Shown here in pieces: positions 1 through 12,638 of a DNA stretch of 64,000 nt (the stretch's first letter is position 1; every line of letters starts with the position of its first letter). A program made the position numbers and the translations under genes. Source of the stretch: Pseudopyrenochaeta lycopersici (taxonomy: Eukaryota > Ascomycota > Dothideomycetes > Pleosporales > Pseudopyrenochaetaceae); contig NHZP01000009.1 of NCBI GenBank assembly GCA_003313425.1, positions 1,178,001 to 1,242,000 on the forward strand, in the 5' to 3' direction. Below the pieces are notes generated by a model. The model saw only the letters and a program-made list of their open reading frames with translations. It ran no database searches and was not told the DNA's origin.

Positions 1-1013
1 AAAGACGAGCTCAAACTCGTACTTCGACAGCAAAGAGTACCGTGATCTTGCGTCCAACACAAAGGACTTCTACACCTCCATTATTCCTTCAATCAACGAT
101 GTCATCAGCGATGATCAGGTGACTTTCAAGAACGCATACATTGGTACGTTCAGTCATTTGTACCAATGTACGACTATATCGCTAACACCTCACAGTTTAC
201 GACATCATCAATGTCGCTTCCATCCACAATTCCTCTATCCCATCCTCCTCCACGCTCACAAACTCCACCCTCTCCCAGCTCCACACCCTTGCCAACGCCC
301 ACGAATGGGGCCTCGCATACAACGCCTCAGACAACTTGCGCGCCGTTGCTGGCATGCAGCTTGCTGGTGAAGTGCTCAAGTATATGAACAGCACCATTTC
401 CTCCCAAGGCGCGCAAAAATTCGGCATCCAATTCGGTGCATACGCAACTTTTTCATCCTTCTTCGGCCTCGTCGACCTACCCCGCGTGAGCGACGACTTC
501 ACAGGCGTCGTCGACTACGCCAGCTCCATGGTATTCGAGCTGGTCACCGAGGCAGATGTAAGTGGGGGATTTCCCACCAATACGGATGATTTGTCTGTTC
601 GTTTCTTGTTCCATAACGGCACTGCGTCGAATAGCAGCGAGCCGGTTGCGTACCCGCTGTTTGGTGGCAGCTCGAATACCGTGTCGTGGAATGAGTTCCA
701 TTCTCAGCTGAGCAAGTTTGCCGTTACCACGACGAAGCAGTGGTGTGAGAAGTGTGGGCATAGCACGGGAACCTGCGCTGCGTATGCTGATAACGGCAAT
801 ACCAATAACAACAACGGTGCGAGTGCGCAGGCCAAGAGTAGTAGGAATGGCATCTCACCTGCTGTTGGCGGTGTAATTGGTGCGTTCGTTACACTAGCTG
901 TCATCCTGGGCTCACTGGCTGCATTCATGCTGCTCGGAGGGTTCAGATTGGTTAGTAAGAAACGGCTTGCTGCAGGTGCATATCAGGGTGCGACGGTAGA
1001 GCCAAAGGCGTAG
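1..1013 (+). CDS. Histidine acid phosphatase-like protein, 5'-truncated, membrane-anchored
   Basis: This is the 3' part of a gene whose start lies left of the window; the reading frame begins at base 2. Two exons are visible, up to 143 and 196..1013, joined across a 52-bp GTACGT..CAG intron; the join restores a Val codon and reads NAYIVYDIINVAS. The segment WGLAYNASDNLRAVAGMQL and the C-terminal region with Cys pairs (WCEKCG, TGTCAAY) resemble the second half of fungal histidine-type acid phosphatases, which release phosphate from extracellular monoesters. Several N-glycosylation sequons (NSS, NST, NGT) fit a secreted domain. After an Asn/Ser-rich spacer there is one hydrophobic helix at about 890-945 (GGVIGAFVTLAVILGSLAAF) and a short basic tail, suggesting a plasma-membrane anchor. 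The catalytic RHG motif would be upstream and is not seen, so the family call rests on the C-terminal half only. Confidence 0.7.
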
Positions 1014-1343
1014 ATGAGGTTAGATGGTGTATCCAAACATTCAACAATGATGAAGAGACAAATCCTGGATATCCACATCAGACACAACTATTTTTTTTCC
1101 TCGATTCGATTGGCCTTAGGTGTCTTCTATGTGCAAGCATATTATAATCAATCATGCAATTGTTTTCGTAACCTGGAGGGCTATGGTTAAGAGCATGTGC
1201 ACACTTCGTGACCCAACAAAAAACATGTACCAACGCCAACATTCCCCAATACTTCATAGACCAGTATGATTAAACGCCTAGGCATGCAGTGCTCAAAAAA
1301 CCAAGTATGTTCAATAAACATAACGATAGATAGAAATAAGCAC
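1014..1343. other. Convergent 3' intergenic region
   Basis: These 330 bases separate the stop codons of the acid phosphatase gene and the SUN-domain gene, so they hold both 3' UTRs and terminators. There is a T-run near 1090 and AT-rich stretches, but no distinctive element or ORF. Confidence 0.6.
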
Positions 1344-4300
1344 TCAATCCACAAAGAGACCATCCCCGCTGTCGTCTGCAGGTGAATCATCCACGGAAAC
1401 AGTATAGCTACTATGAGCCCTTCGAAGTGGAGACCTTTTCTGTTTTCTCCCTTGGTCTTTCTGTGTATGTTTCGGTAGTGGTTCACCCTTTTGTTCAGCT
1501 TTCAATTGATCGATGGCGCGATCTACTTCTTCCCATGAGGGTCTGCTATCGCGGCTTCCGTTTGGTGTTGCAGGACCGGATTGCGTTTCAAGAACCTGGA
1601 CACGCCTTGCTTGCTCGTCGGGACTTGGTGTTGGGAAGCCAGTATCTTGTTCTTCATTCGGAAAGTCATCGTCAATGCTGTTCATCTGCGCATCAGCGAG
1701 AGCATCCTGAGCCGCTAAAGCGCTCGGCGAATTAGGTGTGTCTGGTGTGGGCGAACTGTACTCGATCTGAACATCAGGGCTTCTGGCTCCATCTGTATCT
1801 GCATCTGACAGCGCATTTGCTCCATCGCTTTGATGATCGCTCAGGCCAGCCGATGTATCACTACGCCACATGCTCCTAAATGTTCGTCTCCTTCTTGCCA
1901 TACCCGGCGTTTCAAGGCTTCGCGATGGCGAGGACTCGAAAAGAGTCGTATACTTGTTTCCTAGTTGCTGCACGATTGGTACATCGGCCGCGGAGCCAAG
2001 TGTACCCGATCTCACGAAGAGAACTAAGCCTAAGCAGAGGAGCAACAAAGTCGACTGCACAACAGCCATTCTTTTCTGCCAGACTAGCTCATCGGCCATC
2101 AAGCTAAGCCTAGTGCCAATCTCGCCTATCTCAGACTTCTGTCGCTCTTTCATGCTTTCAAGTTCGATTATGGTGCTCTGCCACAGCTGGTCGTACATGT
2201 TGCGATAGCTCTTGAGTTCGTGCATGACCGTGTTGTTCAGGTGATCTAGGAACTTTTCCGTCTTAGCTAGCTGCCTCTTCTCAACTTTTACAAAAGCATC
2301 TCGTAAAATCCGAGATTGCTCCTCAATATACTGCAATGAAAGTGTACTATTTGCCTCAAGATACAGCAGGCGCTTGTGGATCGACTTGAAGAAGGACTCT
2401 TGCGTTGAGGGCACAGGAGCACTCGGTTGGATAGGTGAACCCCGCGACTGTGCTTGAGCTTGCGGGCTGGCAATTGTTCCGTTGCTTGAGGGTCTAGCTA
2501 ATGGGCTACGAGTAGATGCTGAAGCTGCAGCATTGGTGGCCGAGCTGACAACGTTGTCATTTCGTGGCAAAATTGGTGACGGGGTAACGACTGAACTGGC
2601 TGATGCAGTACTCGCGGTCTGCTGGGATGGCTCTCTTCGTTCTAACGGGGAAAGTGCTTCAGAAGGCTTACTACTATTGACCACTGCAGCATTCGCGTCG
2701 CCAGTTTCAGAGTTTGATGTCACAGATGGCGAGGGCGATGCTAACGATGTTTGCGACAAGCCAGCGCTTCGAGGTGGCTCAGTGGATTGGCTGGGGGGCG
2801 TTGCCGCTGTTGTCTGGGTAGTCGATAAGTCAGGAGATACAGAATGTTGCTCAGCTTGATGTGAACCAACATCGATATTCGATGAGGCTTCGGATCGCGT
2901 TGCACTCCCAGTAGCTGTCATCTCTTCTGAGCTCATAGTGTCTTCCTTCATCGGCACAATGGGTATCTGGTCTGGCGCTAAGGGTCCACTGTCTTCAGCC
3001 GGCTTCACCACGTCGGTCTCTGCCTCAAGATCGCCATCGTCATCATCGACGCCCCTTGCTTCCTCCTCTTCCCGTCTGAACTGTTCCATCATAGTTGTAC
3101 CGTGCACTCGCAACAAACTAAGAGGACAATAAAACTCATTACCAAATTGTGTAAGGAATTCCACACGCAGATATCGAGCCCAAATCTGAGGTTCCGTGAT
3201 GAGGAAAGGCTGGATATCGCGAGAGTTCCGTGCCTCAAACGTACCCAATGTTCGCCATCTCTCCATCTTCACAGGATATCGGTCTGATACACTGACACGA
3301 AAGTGGCGGAACATTGAAGAAAAGAACTCGTAGTTGGCAAGAACGACTGTGTCGACCAAAATATCATCACATAGCTCAACTATAAGGAACTTGTTGTCAG
3401 CAGAACATGTGTTAAGCATGTAGCTGTCCTTGTTCTCCACCAGGATAGACGAAGCGCTCTTCGCTTGTTTATTTGTCTTCAGAACCGTGGCAGCGCAATC
3501 GAAGGAGGCGAAGTTGAAGCGCTCTTTGCATGTCTTCCCTGCGTCCTTGCTCAGAGCCCATGAACTTGGCGCGACCTTGCCCTCTTCATTTGTAGCTTTC
3601 GTGGCTCCTACATCTTGCGCGCCCCGTTGAATGCTGCTTGGAATGCTGTCGCCTTGTACTGGAGTTCCGAAACCGCTGAAATCGATTTCTATCTCCGCTT
3701 CGTCGCCAAGCGAGTCGAGAGCGTTAACGTTAACGGGTCGCCTTCGAGCTGCTTGGTTCGATGCAGCAGGGCGGGCCTGTCCAACGTTTTCAGGTGACTG
3801 ACCGACTCGAGCCAGATTCCTATTCTTCCACTCTTCGAACGAAAGGAAGTTGGCATTGTCAAAAGGCGAGTCTGTCTCAAGCTCGGCCTCGGATTCGACC
3901 CTTGCTGCTCCGCTGCCACCTGCGCTGTTAGCAGAACCGTTATCCTCTACCTGCGGCACTGCTGTTGAAGTAGTACTACCCTTCTCCTCTCCTGCATTGC
4001 TCTCTGCCCCTTCTGTAGCCCCAGGCATAGACACATGTAAGCTGGGCGTAGCTTCTGCTTCAGCAACCAGGCCGTCCGCGAGAGCGGCCTGGCTTGGTGC
4101 CGACCAGCTTGTTTTTGCGCATTGCTGCGGCAGCGTATGCGTGATGTAGTTGATAGTGCGAAACGGACATGTTGTGTCGGTATCGGTGTACTTGCGGATG
4201 GACAATGTCGACGGCGACGGCGACGATGATAGTGAAAAGGCGCCAGGATTGCGGTCTGTTGTGATACTCTCAGGTGCAGTAGCGCCAGACTCGACTGTCA

Positions 4301-4424
4301 GCGTCTCATTCGTTGCCTGGGCTGCTGCAGATGTCGTTATGCTGCATGAGAGGAGCAAGAAGAGCGTCCATTTGCGGAGCGGAGCGCCAATCGTGGGCAT
4401 TGCTCGATTGCATAGCTCAACCAA
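1344..4424 (-). CDS. SLP1: SUN domain protein of the Slp1 type, ER membrane
   Basis: A single open frame of 1026 codons without introns. The N-terminus carries a signal peptide (KWTLFLLLSCSITTSAAA); the second Met, at about 4400, places this signal at the very start and is probably the true initiator. Low-complexity Ser/Ala/Glu sequence follows. A SUN domain lies at roughly residues 298-440, recognisable by KDSYMLNTCSADNKFLIVEL, ILVDTVVLANYEFFSS and RYLRVEFLTQFGNEFYCPLS. Then come a long disordered linker, a coiled coil (about 690-775), one transmembrane helix (STLLLLCLGLVLFVR, about 780-800) and an acidic/basic tail. This order is that of yeast Slp1 and its mammalian relative, which work in the ER with Emp65 to protect soluble folding proteins from degradation; it differs from the nuclear-envelope SUN proteins, where the SUN domain is C-terminal. 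Function is inferred from the family. Confidence 0.9.
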   Translation of the reverse strand: MVELCNRAMPTIGAPLRKWTLFLLLSCSITTSAAAQATNETLTVESGATAPESITTDRNPGAFSLSSSPSPSTLSIRKYTDTDTTCPFRTINYITHTLPQQCAKTSWSAPSQAALADGLVAEAEATPSLHVSMPGATEGAESNAGEEKGSTTSTAVPQVEDNGSANSAGGSGAARVESEAELETDSPFDNANFLSFEEWKNRNLARVGQSPENVGQARPAASNQAARRRPVNVNALDSLGDEAEIEIDFSGFGTPVQGDSIPSSIQRGAQDVGATKATNEEGKVAPSSWALSKDAGKTCKERFNFASFDCAATVLKTNKQAKSASSILVENKDSYMLNTCSADNKFLIVELCDDILVDTVVLANYEFFSSMFRHFRVSVSDRYPVKMERWRTLGTFEARNSRDIQPFLITEPQIWARYLRVEFLTQFGNEFYCPLSLLRVHGTTMMEQFRREEEEARGVDDDDGDLEAETDVVKPAEDSGPLAPDQIPIVPMKEDTMSSEEMTATGSATRSEASSNIDVGSHQAEQHSVSPDLSTTQTTAATPPSQSTEPPRSAGLSQTSLASPSPSVTSNSETGDANAAVVNSSKPSEALSPLERREPSQQTASTASASSVVTPSPILPRNDNVVSSATNAAASASTRSPLARPSSNGTIASPQAQAQSRGSPIQPSAPVPSTQESFFKSIHKRLLYLEANSTLSLQYIEEQSRILRDAFVKVEKRQLAKTEKFLDHLNNTVMHELKSYRNMYDQLWQSTIIELESMKERQKSEIGEIGTRLSLMADELVWQKRMAVVQSTLLLLCLGLVLFVRSGTLGSAADVPIVQQLGNKYTTLFESSPSRSLETPGMARRRRTFRSMWRSDTSAGLSDHQSDGANALSDADTDGARSPDVQIEYSSPTPDTPNSPSALAAQDALADAQMNSIDDDFPNEEQDTGFPTPSPDEQARRVQVLETQSGPATPNGSRDSRPSWEEVDRAIDQLKAEQKGEPLPKHTQKDQGRKQKRSPLRRAHSSYTVSVDDSPADDSGDGLFVD

Positions 4425-5488
4425 GCCTTATTTGCTGCAAGTTGACCTGCCCGGTATCGAGTACTCGTACAGGTACCATGGGCAGCCTCAGGTTAATAGG
4501 AGGTATAAGTGGAGCGTTTCGGTGCGGTGAACAGTCGTTCGCTGGCTCTGACAGGTGGTCAATTGCTTACCGCAACTTGCAAGGTCGCCTTTGTCACAAG
4601 CGACCCCGTCAAGCTATGACAGCATGCCAAGACAACTCTCACATCTTGTAGCAGTAACCCTGGCCAAGAAATCATAATATGTATAAACAGATGGAATTTC
4701 GGTGATCAACCATATCTATCACACAAGTCCCGGATCTAATAATGGGACATGACCTTTCTACGTTACTCCTACGGTAGTAAGAGCTACGCGAGTCATATGT
4801 GGGACTCACACCACTTGCGCACTGTAGAGTTTTTCTCATAAAATGAATATGCCTGCGCAGCGCGGCACGCTGCACGTTCAGATACACAATGCGTACTATC
4901 TCATAAAAATCGTCAAGAGCTGCCAATCCATGTGCAGCCCAATACCAAATGTGTCCGGGTTACAAGCGAGCGAAAAGGTCTACAAACCGCCTCCCAAAGC
5001 CCGTACATACATTGCCCTCCCCCAGTCAAACGTCCCATCGCTCTTTAGGTACCGTACCATCGTCGTCTATACTAGTCGAATATCGTGATGGTAATCCCAG
5101 GACGCCGTGCTAGTTGATCGTTGATGATAAAGAAAACGCCGTTCAAGAGTGCAGAAAAAGCCTGTGCCGAAATATCTCGCTATGCTATGGCATCAGTCGT
5201 AAAGGGGTATGTCTTGACCGGTATCGTTGTATCGCAAGAAAACATGTCGTGAAAAATTCGAGTTGTAAGCATACAAGCAGATCGCTCGAGATTGAATGTT
5301 GTGACGAGCCAGAACGAATGGGATTCTGTCTCCAACGTGCGGTTGAGTTGAAGCACAGCGATTTTAGTTGCAAGCGGCGGGAATATGAACAGCGCCCAAG
5401 CATTATTATTTGTCGTATCCATATCTAACAGAGATCGCACGCCTGCGCGGGCAAGAAATAATCAGGGCCAGCCGAGGTAGTGGGAGCT
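4425..5488. other. Intergenic region upstream of SLP1 and downstream of the SAT4-like kinase
   Basis: This stretch of 1064 bases should contain the SLP1 promoter and the 3' UTR of the kinase gene. Short ORFs of 60-104 codons occur on both strands and overlap each other; none has a recognisable domain, start context or splice pattern. Confidence 0.5.
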
Positions 5489-7009
5489 TCAAAAGCCTTC
5501 GTTGCCCGCGTGGCAGACCTTGGCTTCTGAAACCCATTCAGAGGCGAGAACTTGATGGGCAGTTAGGCGACGGGCAGGTATGGGGTCAAGGATTGAATAA
5601 ATGACGTTGCGGCATTGGCGCTACACAGCATGTTAGGGACTGTTGTTCAGACAAGAAGGATGATTGCTTACTCTTCGCAAAACCTCGATAGGTCGATAGC
5701 CCTCTTCTTCTTTACGGTCTTCGAGGTAACGATCGAAAAATTCGTCCTCGCCTTTTTGTGCGACACGCCAAAGGTGGCGACCAGTTCTCATGGCCATGTA
5801 AATGATACCGCAAGCCCAAACATCGACAGCACGAGGATCAAACTCCTTGTCGACATACTCCTCAGGAGCAATGTAAGGGGCTGAGCCACAGAGACCCGCA
5901 GTCATGTGTGCCTCTTTTTCCCAAGCCATACGGAAGCACTCGCCGTTGCCAAAGTCGGTTATCTTAATCGAGCCATGCGTTGTGAGAAGAAGGTTCTCCG
6001 GTTTGAGATCGCGATGAGCAACACCCATTTCGTGCATGTACTCTACACCACGCATCAATTGCTTGAAGAAGCAATCAGCCTCGGCAACCTCAAGCTGACC
6101 AGCAGCGAGAACAAGCGTGTATAGATCTCCGCCAGAGCAGTACTCCATTACTTCGCAGTAGGTACCCTTTTCGTCTTGAAGCAAATCGAGGGTGGTGATA
6201 ACGTTGGGGTGTTGCATAGAGGACGAAATGCAGAACTCGGACGTGAGACGCTTCTGATATCGTTTTGCAGATTCTCCCGGTCGCTGCTTGAACTCCTTGA
6301 CAGCATACAACTGCTCGCGTCTTGAGTCCTTAGGGTCGGTCTTGTGGGCAACGCGCACAATACCAAAGGCCCCACGTCCAACGACTTCCTGACATTTGCC
6401 ATACTTTTGGACCAAAGTCTGTGGCATGCTGTTGACTGCGTTCTTCTGCTCGGCAAGTTTTTCCTTCTCGTTGCGCATGACATCGACCCAGTTGGACATG
6501 AGGCTCAACGGCTGGTCCTCAGGGTGGTCACCCTTCTTCTTGCCCATCATCAGGTTCTGAAACATGTCGGAGAGCTTTTCTTGTCGCTTGGCGACCTTGA
6601 GGTGGTGTTCGTGCGTGCCATCATCGTTTTGCCAGAAGCGCTTGTAGGGAGCGGTTACACCGTCCTTCTTCGTTATGGAGCCCTGGCGCTGGGGTTGAGG
6701 ACGGCCATTCGCTGTGGCGCCATTCACGGCCTTGACCTCGCCATTCTTCTCGCTGAGGTTTGCCGACTCTTTGATTCCCAACATACTACTGAGGCGCGAC
6801 GTCATTGTCGGCTTCTTCGGTCTCAGGAGGGCTTCGGCAGCCGCTTGTACGCTGCTGGCACCAGACTGGTGAACAACTGGCACAGGGTGGCTAGCAGGGC
6901 TGGCGTCGGGCTGCGAGTGCAGAGACGAGGCGGTTGAGGCGGGCGCAGAGGGGGATCCGACTGATTTTGCTGTTGCGCTAGACGGGGTGGTTGTGGTTGG
7001 AGCGGCCAT
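5489..7009 (-). CDS. SAT4: Ser/Thr protein kinase of the Sat4/Hal4 (NPR/HAL) group
   Basis: Two exons, 7009..5672 and 5620..5489, with a 51-bp intron (GTAAGC..TAG), give 489 residues. The first 200 residues are Ser/Thr/Ala-rich. The kinase domain begins near residue 203 with [15 protein letters not shown] and [12 protein letters not shown], has catalytic HRDLKPEN (about 333) and the divergent [13 protein letters not shown] segment typical of the fungal Hal4/Sat4 group, then [11 protein letters not shown] and [14 protein letters not shown]. The second exon supplies the last kinase helices ([17 protein letters not shown]), which are missing if the frame is read through without splicing. In yeast, Sat4/Hal4 and Hal5 stabilise potassium and nutrient transporters at the plasma membrane and give salt tolerance; that role is transferred by family resemblance. 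Confidence 0.93.
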
Positions 7010-10000
7010 GTTTCCTGATTTTGGCTGTTTTGGTGGCCGGCGCGGCTAGGAAGAGAGGTGGGTCGAAAATTGGAGAAGATTTGATGTGATTTGGAGACGC
7101 AGGTGTCTCACGGGCAAGAAGCCCAGGGTATTTTTATTGTATAGCTCTCAAAACCGCGTATCTTCGTCTGCGGGCCGAGGTGGAGATCAAGTTGGGCAGA
7201 TGGGGGTGAGCAGGCTTATTATGCAGTAAAAACACGGTGGCTGCGTGGGAGGGGAGTCGCCAGTGCGAGTGTGGCAGCTGCGAAAGGCGTAGAAGCGCTT
7301 ACAAACGCTGGCGCTGGTGGAGGGCTCTTTTGAAGGTCCCGCGCGCGCACGCCGTGGCACTGTAGAGTGTGGCTGAGTCGGTGCCGAGAGGATCGGCGGC
7401 GATGATGTCGTTGTTTCGGCGAGGGCAGGAGCGGCCGGACGACTGGCTTCCGAAAGTGCGAAGGGGAGAGCAGCAGAAGCAGCCTTGACAGCTTCAACAA
7501 CACACAAACCACTGTCCGGGCCAGTTATTATTTATTGCAACTGTGCGCGGGGAACGGTGCACTGCCTCGACCCGTGTACGGCATTCAAGATGCAGTCTAG
7601 CTTGAGGCATTTTTCCAGTCCCCTCATTCTATTATTCACCCAGCAACGCTTGCCGCTCATTGCAAAAACGCGGCAGGCGGCCCTCGGCCAAGCTCCAGAG
7701 CTTTGCGAGCCATTTCGCACAAGCACGCGGCACATGAGCTTAGCAAAAAGCTCTGCAAAAGCCCTTTGTTCGCTGGAGAGACATAATTGACCATCAGCTT
7801 CTGCCTAGTAGGACTTTGATAAAAGCTCAGGCAGGATGCCTTGGATGAGCCTAGAACGAGGTAAAGGCAGAGGGCGCCAGTAGCAAATTGTCCCGTCCCT
7901 TGGGACAGGATTTTCTGCTGTAATACTGTTGACGTACCACCATTTACCAGTTCCAAGGTTCCGCGACCATCAACACCCGAGCATTCCCAATCCGGAGCAT
8001 GGGAAGTGAGCTCCAGAGAACTTGCCCATGTCCAACTGGCTTCACGTGCTTTATTTTACGAGTACCACAACCCAACGACATCTCAATACTGGAACACAGC
8101 ATCGACGACGTCCGCAGACCCTGAATGTGTCAGGCCTGTCACCACCCACCCACCCGAGGCCCGATGATGTTGCTCTATCACTCCTCCTGAGCCCATGACG
8201 GGTCCACGCCGGCACTTTGTGTCCAACGCGGCGCCATACCGTAAGCAGGCCAAATTGCATCCAGCCAATTTCACCAACACGCTGCTGCTGCACCCGCCTC
8301 GGAATCGTCCGTAATCCGGCCGCCCATGTGTACAGCCCCTGCTCGGTAATCAATTGCGACCTTGTAACTTGGAGCCGTGGGCAGCTTGACCAAGCACCCA
8401 CAACTTGAGAGAACCTCGCAAGAGTTGTCGAAGATGCAGCGTCTAACGCTAAAGCAGCCACTGTTTGTTTATGTCTCTCTGTGTCAACTATGGGCGTGCA
8501 AGGGTACAGCATCCTATGCATTTCGCACTGCTCAAGCGAGGGGCAGCGCTGTACGTCAACCTCGTGCCCCGCATTGCAGCAACATCAATGCCAAGGCAGC
8601 GCGCCGGCGCACCACTCTCCATCCACCTCACCATGCACACCGCAACTCACTCCACCGAGCTGATGCATCAGATTGATCGAGGGGAAGTCGGCCATCCAGT
8701 CACCGTTGTCGCAGCTACCGCTCCACAATTTTCAATGGCACCGACGAATCTGCTGCTGCGCAATGACTGCAAGGCTTCATGCACGCACGGCTGCACTTGC
8801 TCTAAACTTGCACTGACCTGCACAGAATACCGTCATTTTGGTGAGAACCGTTCACTTGGGCCTGGAAGGTTACAGCCCATATTCGTATTGTTTTTGGCCA
8901 TGTGCATACCGTACCATCCATCATCACAATGCCTTGACGTCCTCCACGAGGGTGCATGACCTGCCTTGCAGGGCGGAAATCGATGCAGCCATGATTGCTC
9001 TGGCTTTCGAAGGCTGCTATCGGCATACGCAAGCCTACAAAGATGGATTTCCATGCAGCATGTCGTCTCTCTGTCCTATTGGCAGCTTCGTGCTTATCTT
9101 ACAGTGAGATCATTAAAATGGGCCAGCAGGCACCTGCCGTACTCGTTGTTGCCTTTGCATGAGCTCACCAGCGCACGATACCGTGTGCTCGAGCGGCTAC
9201 CACTGGCCGGACCAGCGGTCGCCTTGCAAGATGGTTCCTGGGCCCGCTACTACCCCCGACGTAATCAAATCGTACAACGCATCCCACTCGTGGCTGCCAT
9301 TTGCATTTTAATTGGTCATCAATTTCTCCGGAACGGGAGGTTGCAGGCGCGACGCATGTACCCGCATTTCCAGATGAGTCTTGATTTCCTCCGGACTTGA
9401 CTCAATGTTCGGATCCGAGATGACCCTCTGAGTACAAGGTTCAATTTGAAAGCAAATATTTTCACCAATTTGGTGTTTTCAAGGCTTCAATATTCGCTTC
9501 AATATTCTTATAATCCACTGAATAATTTGATTCGAGATCAAGGTGTTGAAATTGGAGGGACAGACCACTGTCTGCTGCGGATAGCTTATGAACAATGAGC
9601 CCAGATGTCTACCACATGCTCTCTACTATTTAATGAGACTGCCATAATCAGTATCAGAGATATCCATGGATTTCCATCACAGATTATCGAGTGCTCCACA
9701 TTGACATAGCCACAAGGTTCAAGGTGCCACAAATGCCACTCTTGACTATATACATCACCATATCCATATCACAAACTCATTCCACATATCTCAATAACCA
9801 TTTCATCTCACGATCTACAGCGCGCGCCACACCAGACGTTGCTTTAAGCATACCTAATCCTTGCAGCATCTCACTCTATTTCTGGGCCGCTCGTTCCGAG
9901 CCTCCCGCCACACCTCGATGATTATCCAGGTGCTACTAAACCTACTTTGTCTCATCTTCGTCTGCGTAAGCCGGTACTAGTAAGGGACAAATGGAAGCTT

Positions 10001-10432
10001 ATATACACATGGTTAATACAAGCAACCACTATCGCCCACTAGCTGCTTCATCAGCAATACGTCTCCCTGCCATCCACGACAAGAAGTGGAAGTGCATACA
10101 ATCGTCCTTGTAGATGACTAGTTTATAACTGACCACTATGTTTCTGTATTGGAGAGAGGGGATTCAACCAGAAGTTGCCGCTGGGAATGTGTATCAGGTT
10201 GAATCAGCGAGGAAGCAAAAGGGCAGCGGAAAGGCGAGTGTGAAGAAATCTATTTTTTCGGAGGCTCCGGAGAGCGGCTAGAGCAAATGCTAAGGCCAAC
10301 CAAAACTCCAAACCATGCATTCATTCATAACCCATCATGCCTTCCCATTCCATACCATGCCATCCCAAAACCCACTCGCCTAGAACGATGACCTCCAAAG
10401 TCTCAACCGCACCAGAACAACGCATAAGCAAC
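7010..10432. other. Gene-poor interval, 3.4 kb
   Basis: The right-hand side of this interval holds the Lsg1 3' UTR and the left-hand side the kinase promoter and probable long 5' leader. Between about 7.2 and 9.4 kb there are overlapping short ORFs (longest 164 codons) on both strands with no recognisable domain and with heavily overlapping alternatives in other frames, which argues against coding. Around 9.42-9.6 kb the sequence becomes AT-rich, with a short direct repeat (TTCAATATTC, twice within 25 bp). I see no transposon ends or tRNA. Confidence 0.5.
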
Positions 10433-12638
10433 CTACTCATACTCTGAGCGCACCTTCTTTGCCCTCCGCTTATTCGCCTTGAAGTGCTTCTTGCTACCCA
10501 TTTTAAGATCCTCGGGGTCCACGTTCCTCTCAAGAGCCGTCACAGCTTTCAGTTTCCTGCCACTCAACTCCTTTCCTTGTTCACTGTACTTGTAGTGAAA
10601 TGGTTGGTTCAAGTTTGCTCCACCTTGTCCTGGACCAAAGAACCTCTTGTCCATGCGCTGGCTCTTCTCGCCTGTGACAGGCACGCCACCTGTAGGCAAA
10701 AAGTCGACATCGTCAGTCATCAAAGAAGCAGTTTCGTCCTGCGTGCCCGCTAGAGATGTGGTGCCAATTAGAGAAGCGAGAGGGTGATGGCGTCGCTTTG
10801 CGGGTAGATGGTCGATATCGTAAAGTTCACGATTGAAGTGATTGGGGTCGAGGGGAGGATCGACTGGCGGAGGGTGGCAGTACAGAATTTTGCCCTTGAC
10901 ATAATCTTTGAGAATATATCTTGCGGATCGTGACTCGTCCGGTTGGCCTAGACCCTGCGTGGAGAAACCTCGCGCGATAGCATGTGCACGGAGCACCTCT
11001 TCAGAGGTAAGAACGCCCGTTCCTCCCTCTTCAAGAGGTCGAGGATGGATCTTCATACCATAGAGCGCTTCAAGGAAAGGCTGCGGTATGCGTCGGGCGA
11101 CCAAACCAGCAGGGCCTGTGTATTCGCGGAGCTGGTCAATGGGCAGGACGCCAGCGCAGACAAGCTCAGCTTTTGTGGTGGCAAAGTTGGGAAACACAAG
11201 ACCTGGACAATCGCAAAGAACAACCTTGTCGCTCAAGTGAATGGTCTGGAAGTGCTTCGTCTTTCCGGGCGTGGCTGACACAGAGACCTTCTTTGCCCCA
11301 ATTAAAGCGTTAATGGTGGAAGACTTTCCAACATTAGGGTATCCGACCAAGCCAATAGAAGTTTTGCGAGGTTCGCCGTTTGGGCCTGTATCGATATCGG
11401 GTGAATGCTCGAGGAACAAGGCTTCTAGGTCCTCAGTGGTGAGTATTCGCACTCGCTCATCTTCCTCCACCAACGGGCCATCCTCGCCTGGCATATTTGC
11501 TGTTTCTTCAGTAACTGATCTTTGTTTGTTTTTCTGCTTATCTTGAAGGTCAATCTTCTTGACCTCCTTCGCAAGGTCCTCGTCTTCTGGATCAATTTCT
11601 TCATCGATATCGTCTTCATCCAAATAATCCTCCGAGTTGTCTGAACCATCAGAGTCATCGAAGCCCTCATTAGCGTCGATAAGTCCTCTGGCTTCATTCA
11701 TTTCTTTTGCCAGCTCTGCAGAGAAGAACTTGTAATTGACGCCGGCTTGCGTGAAGTAGTCGGCCCAAATCTTCCGCTGCTCCCGGGTCATCATATCTGC
11801 CTTGTTGACTAGCAGCAAGTTGTTCTTCTTTGGATCGACTTCCTTGACATAATCTTCCAAATCCTCTGACCTGAACAGAAGAGGGTTACGTGCATCCACG
11901 ATCTGGACTACTAGATCTGACCTCTCAATGACTCTCCACAATTGCCTCCAGACCTCCAGGTTGCGCTCAAACGGCGTCATGAGCAGATCGTTATTCTCCT
12001 GCAACTCAGCCAACCCTCTCCGCCATTGCAGCAGCGACTCCCTCTCTCGCATGTCCAATTCTTGTGCGGTAGTGTGCTCATCCCACTTCGGCCGTCTCGG
12101 GACAGTCAGCCGGTTCTTGTTCTCTCGATGCTTTCGCACAGCATTGCGCTCCTCTGTTGCGGACAACAAATATGGGTTCTTCTGATCCTTGTGTATGATC
12201 TTGACGTTGTTCATCTTCTCGGCGGTGAAGTCGGTTCCAGCGAGTTCTGCGGTCGAGAGAAAGTCGTCGAGTGCGCCTTGTTCGGTGACGGAACGCATCT
12301 TGACCCATGATGCCTCCTTCTTTTCATTGATAATGTACTTTGAACAGTTAGCATAAACTTTATACTACAGTTGTCTCGGGTGGCTGCATCGTAGCCAAAT
12401 GAGCAAAGCCTCCAGTCGCCTTCGCGCTTCCCGGGAGTAAAGCAAAGCGACTCGATTCAATAGCACAGATATGCTACAATCTCACCGGTATACGTACCTT
12501 CTCGCCATTTTGACCCGTACGCTCAATACCCTGATTGAAGTTGCCCCTCCTCATATCTGCACCCTTTCCCTTGCCGAACCTGTCGTTCATCAGGCTGTTG
12601 CCCAGCCCGACGCTCTTCTTTGACTTTGCGAGCACCAT
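10433..12638 (-). CDS. LSG1: Large-subunit GTPase Lsg1, cytoplasmic 60S maturation
   Basis: Two exons, 12638..12498 (47 codons) and 12337..10433, with a 160-bp intron (GTACGT..AAG), encode 681 residues. The short first exon starts MVLAKSKKSVGLGNSLMNDR, the basic start expected of the family; the internal Met at 12298 is not the start. It is a circularly permuted GTPase: G4 (LLLVNKADM, about 226) precedes G1 (GYPNVGKSS, about 380) and G3 (DCPG, about 424). An acidic insertion rich in Asp/Glu separates G4 from G1, and the C-terminus is Lys/Arg-rich (KHFKANKRRAKKVRSEYE). Lsg1 acts on pre-60S particles in the cytoplasm to release the export adaptor Nmd3. The gene diverges from the 40S factor LTV1 over only 241 bp, so the two may be co-regulated. 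Confidence 0.95.

Noticed and set aside
8465..8959. 164-codon + strand ORF in the gap between SAT4 and LSG1
   Set aside because: Overlapped by several ORFs in other frames, no domain, unusual His/Cys-rich composition.
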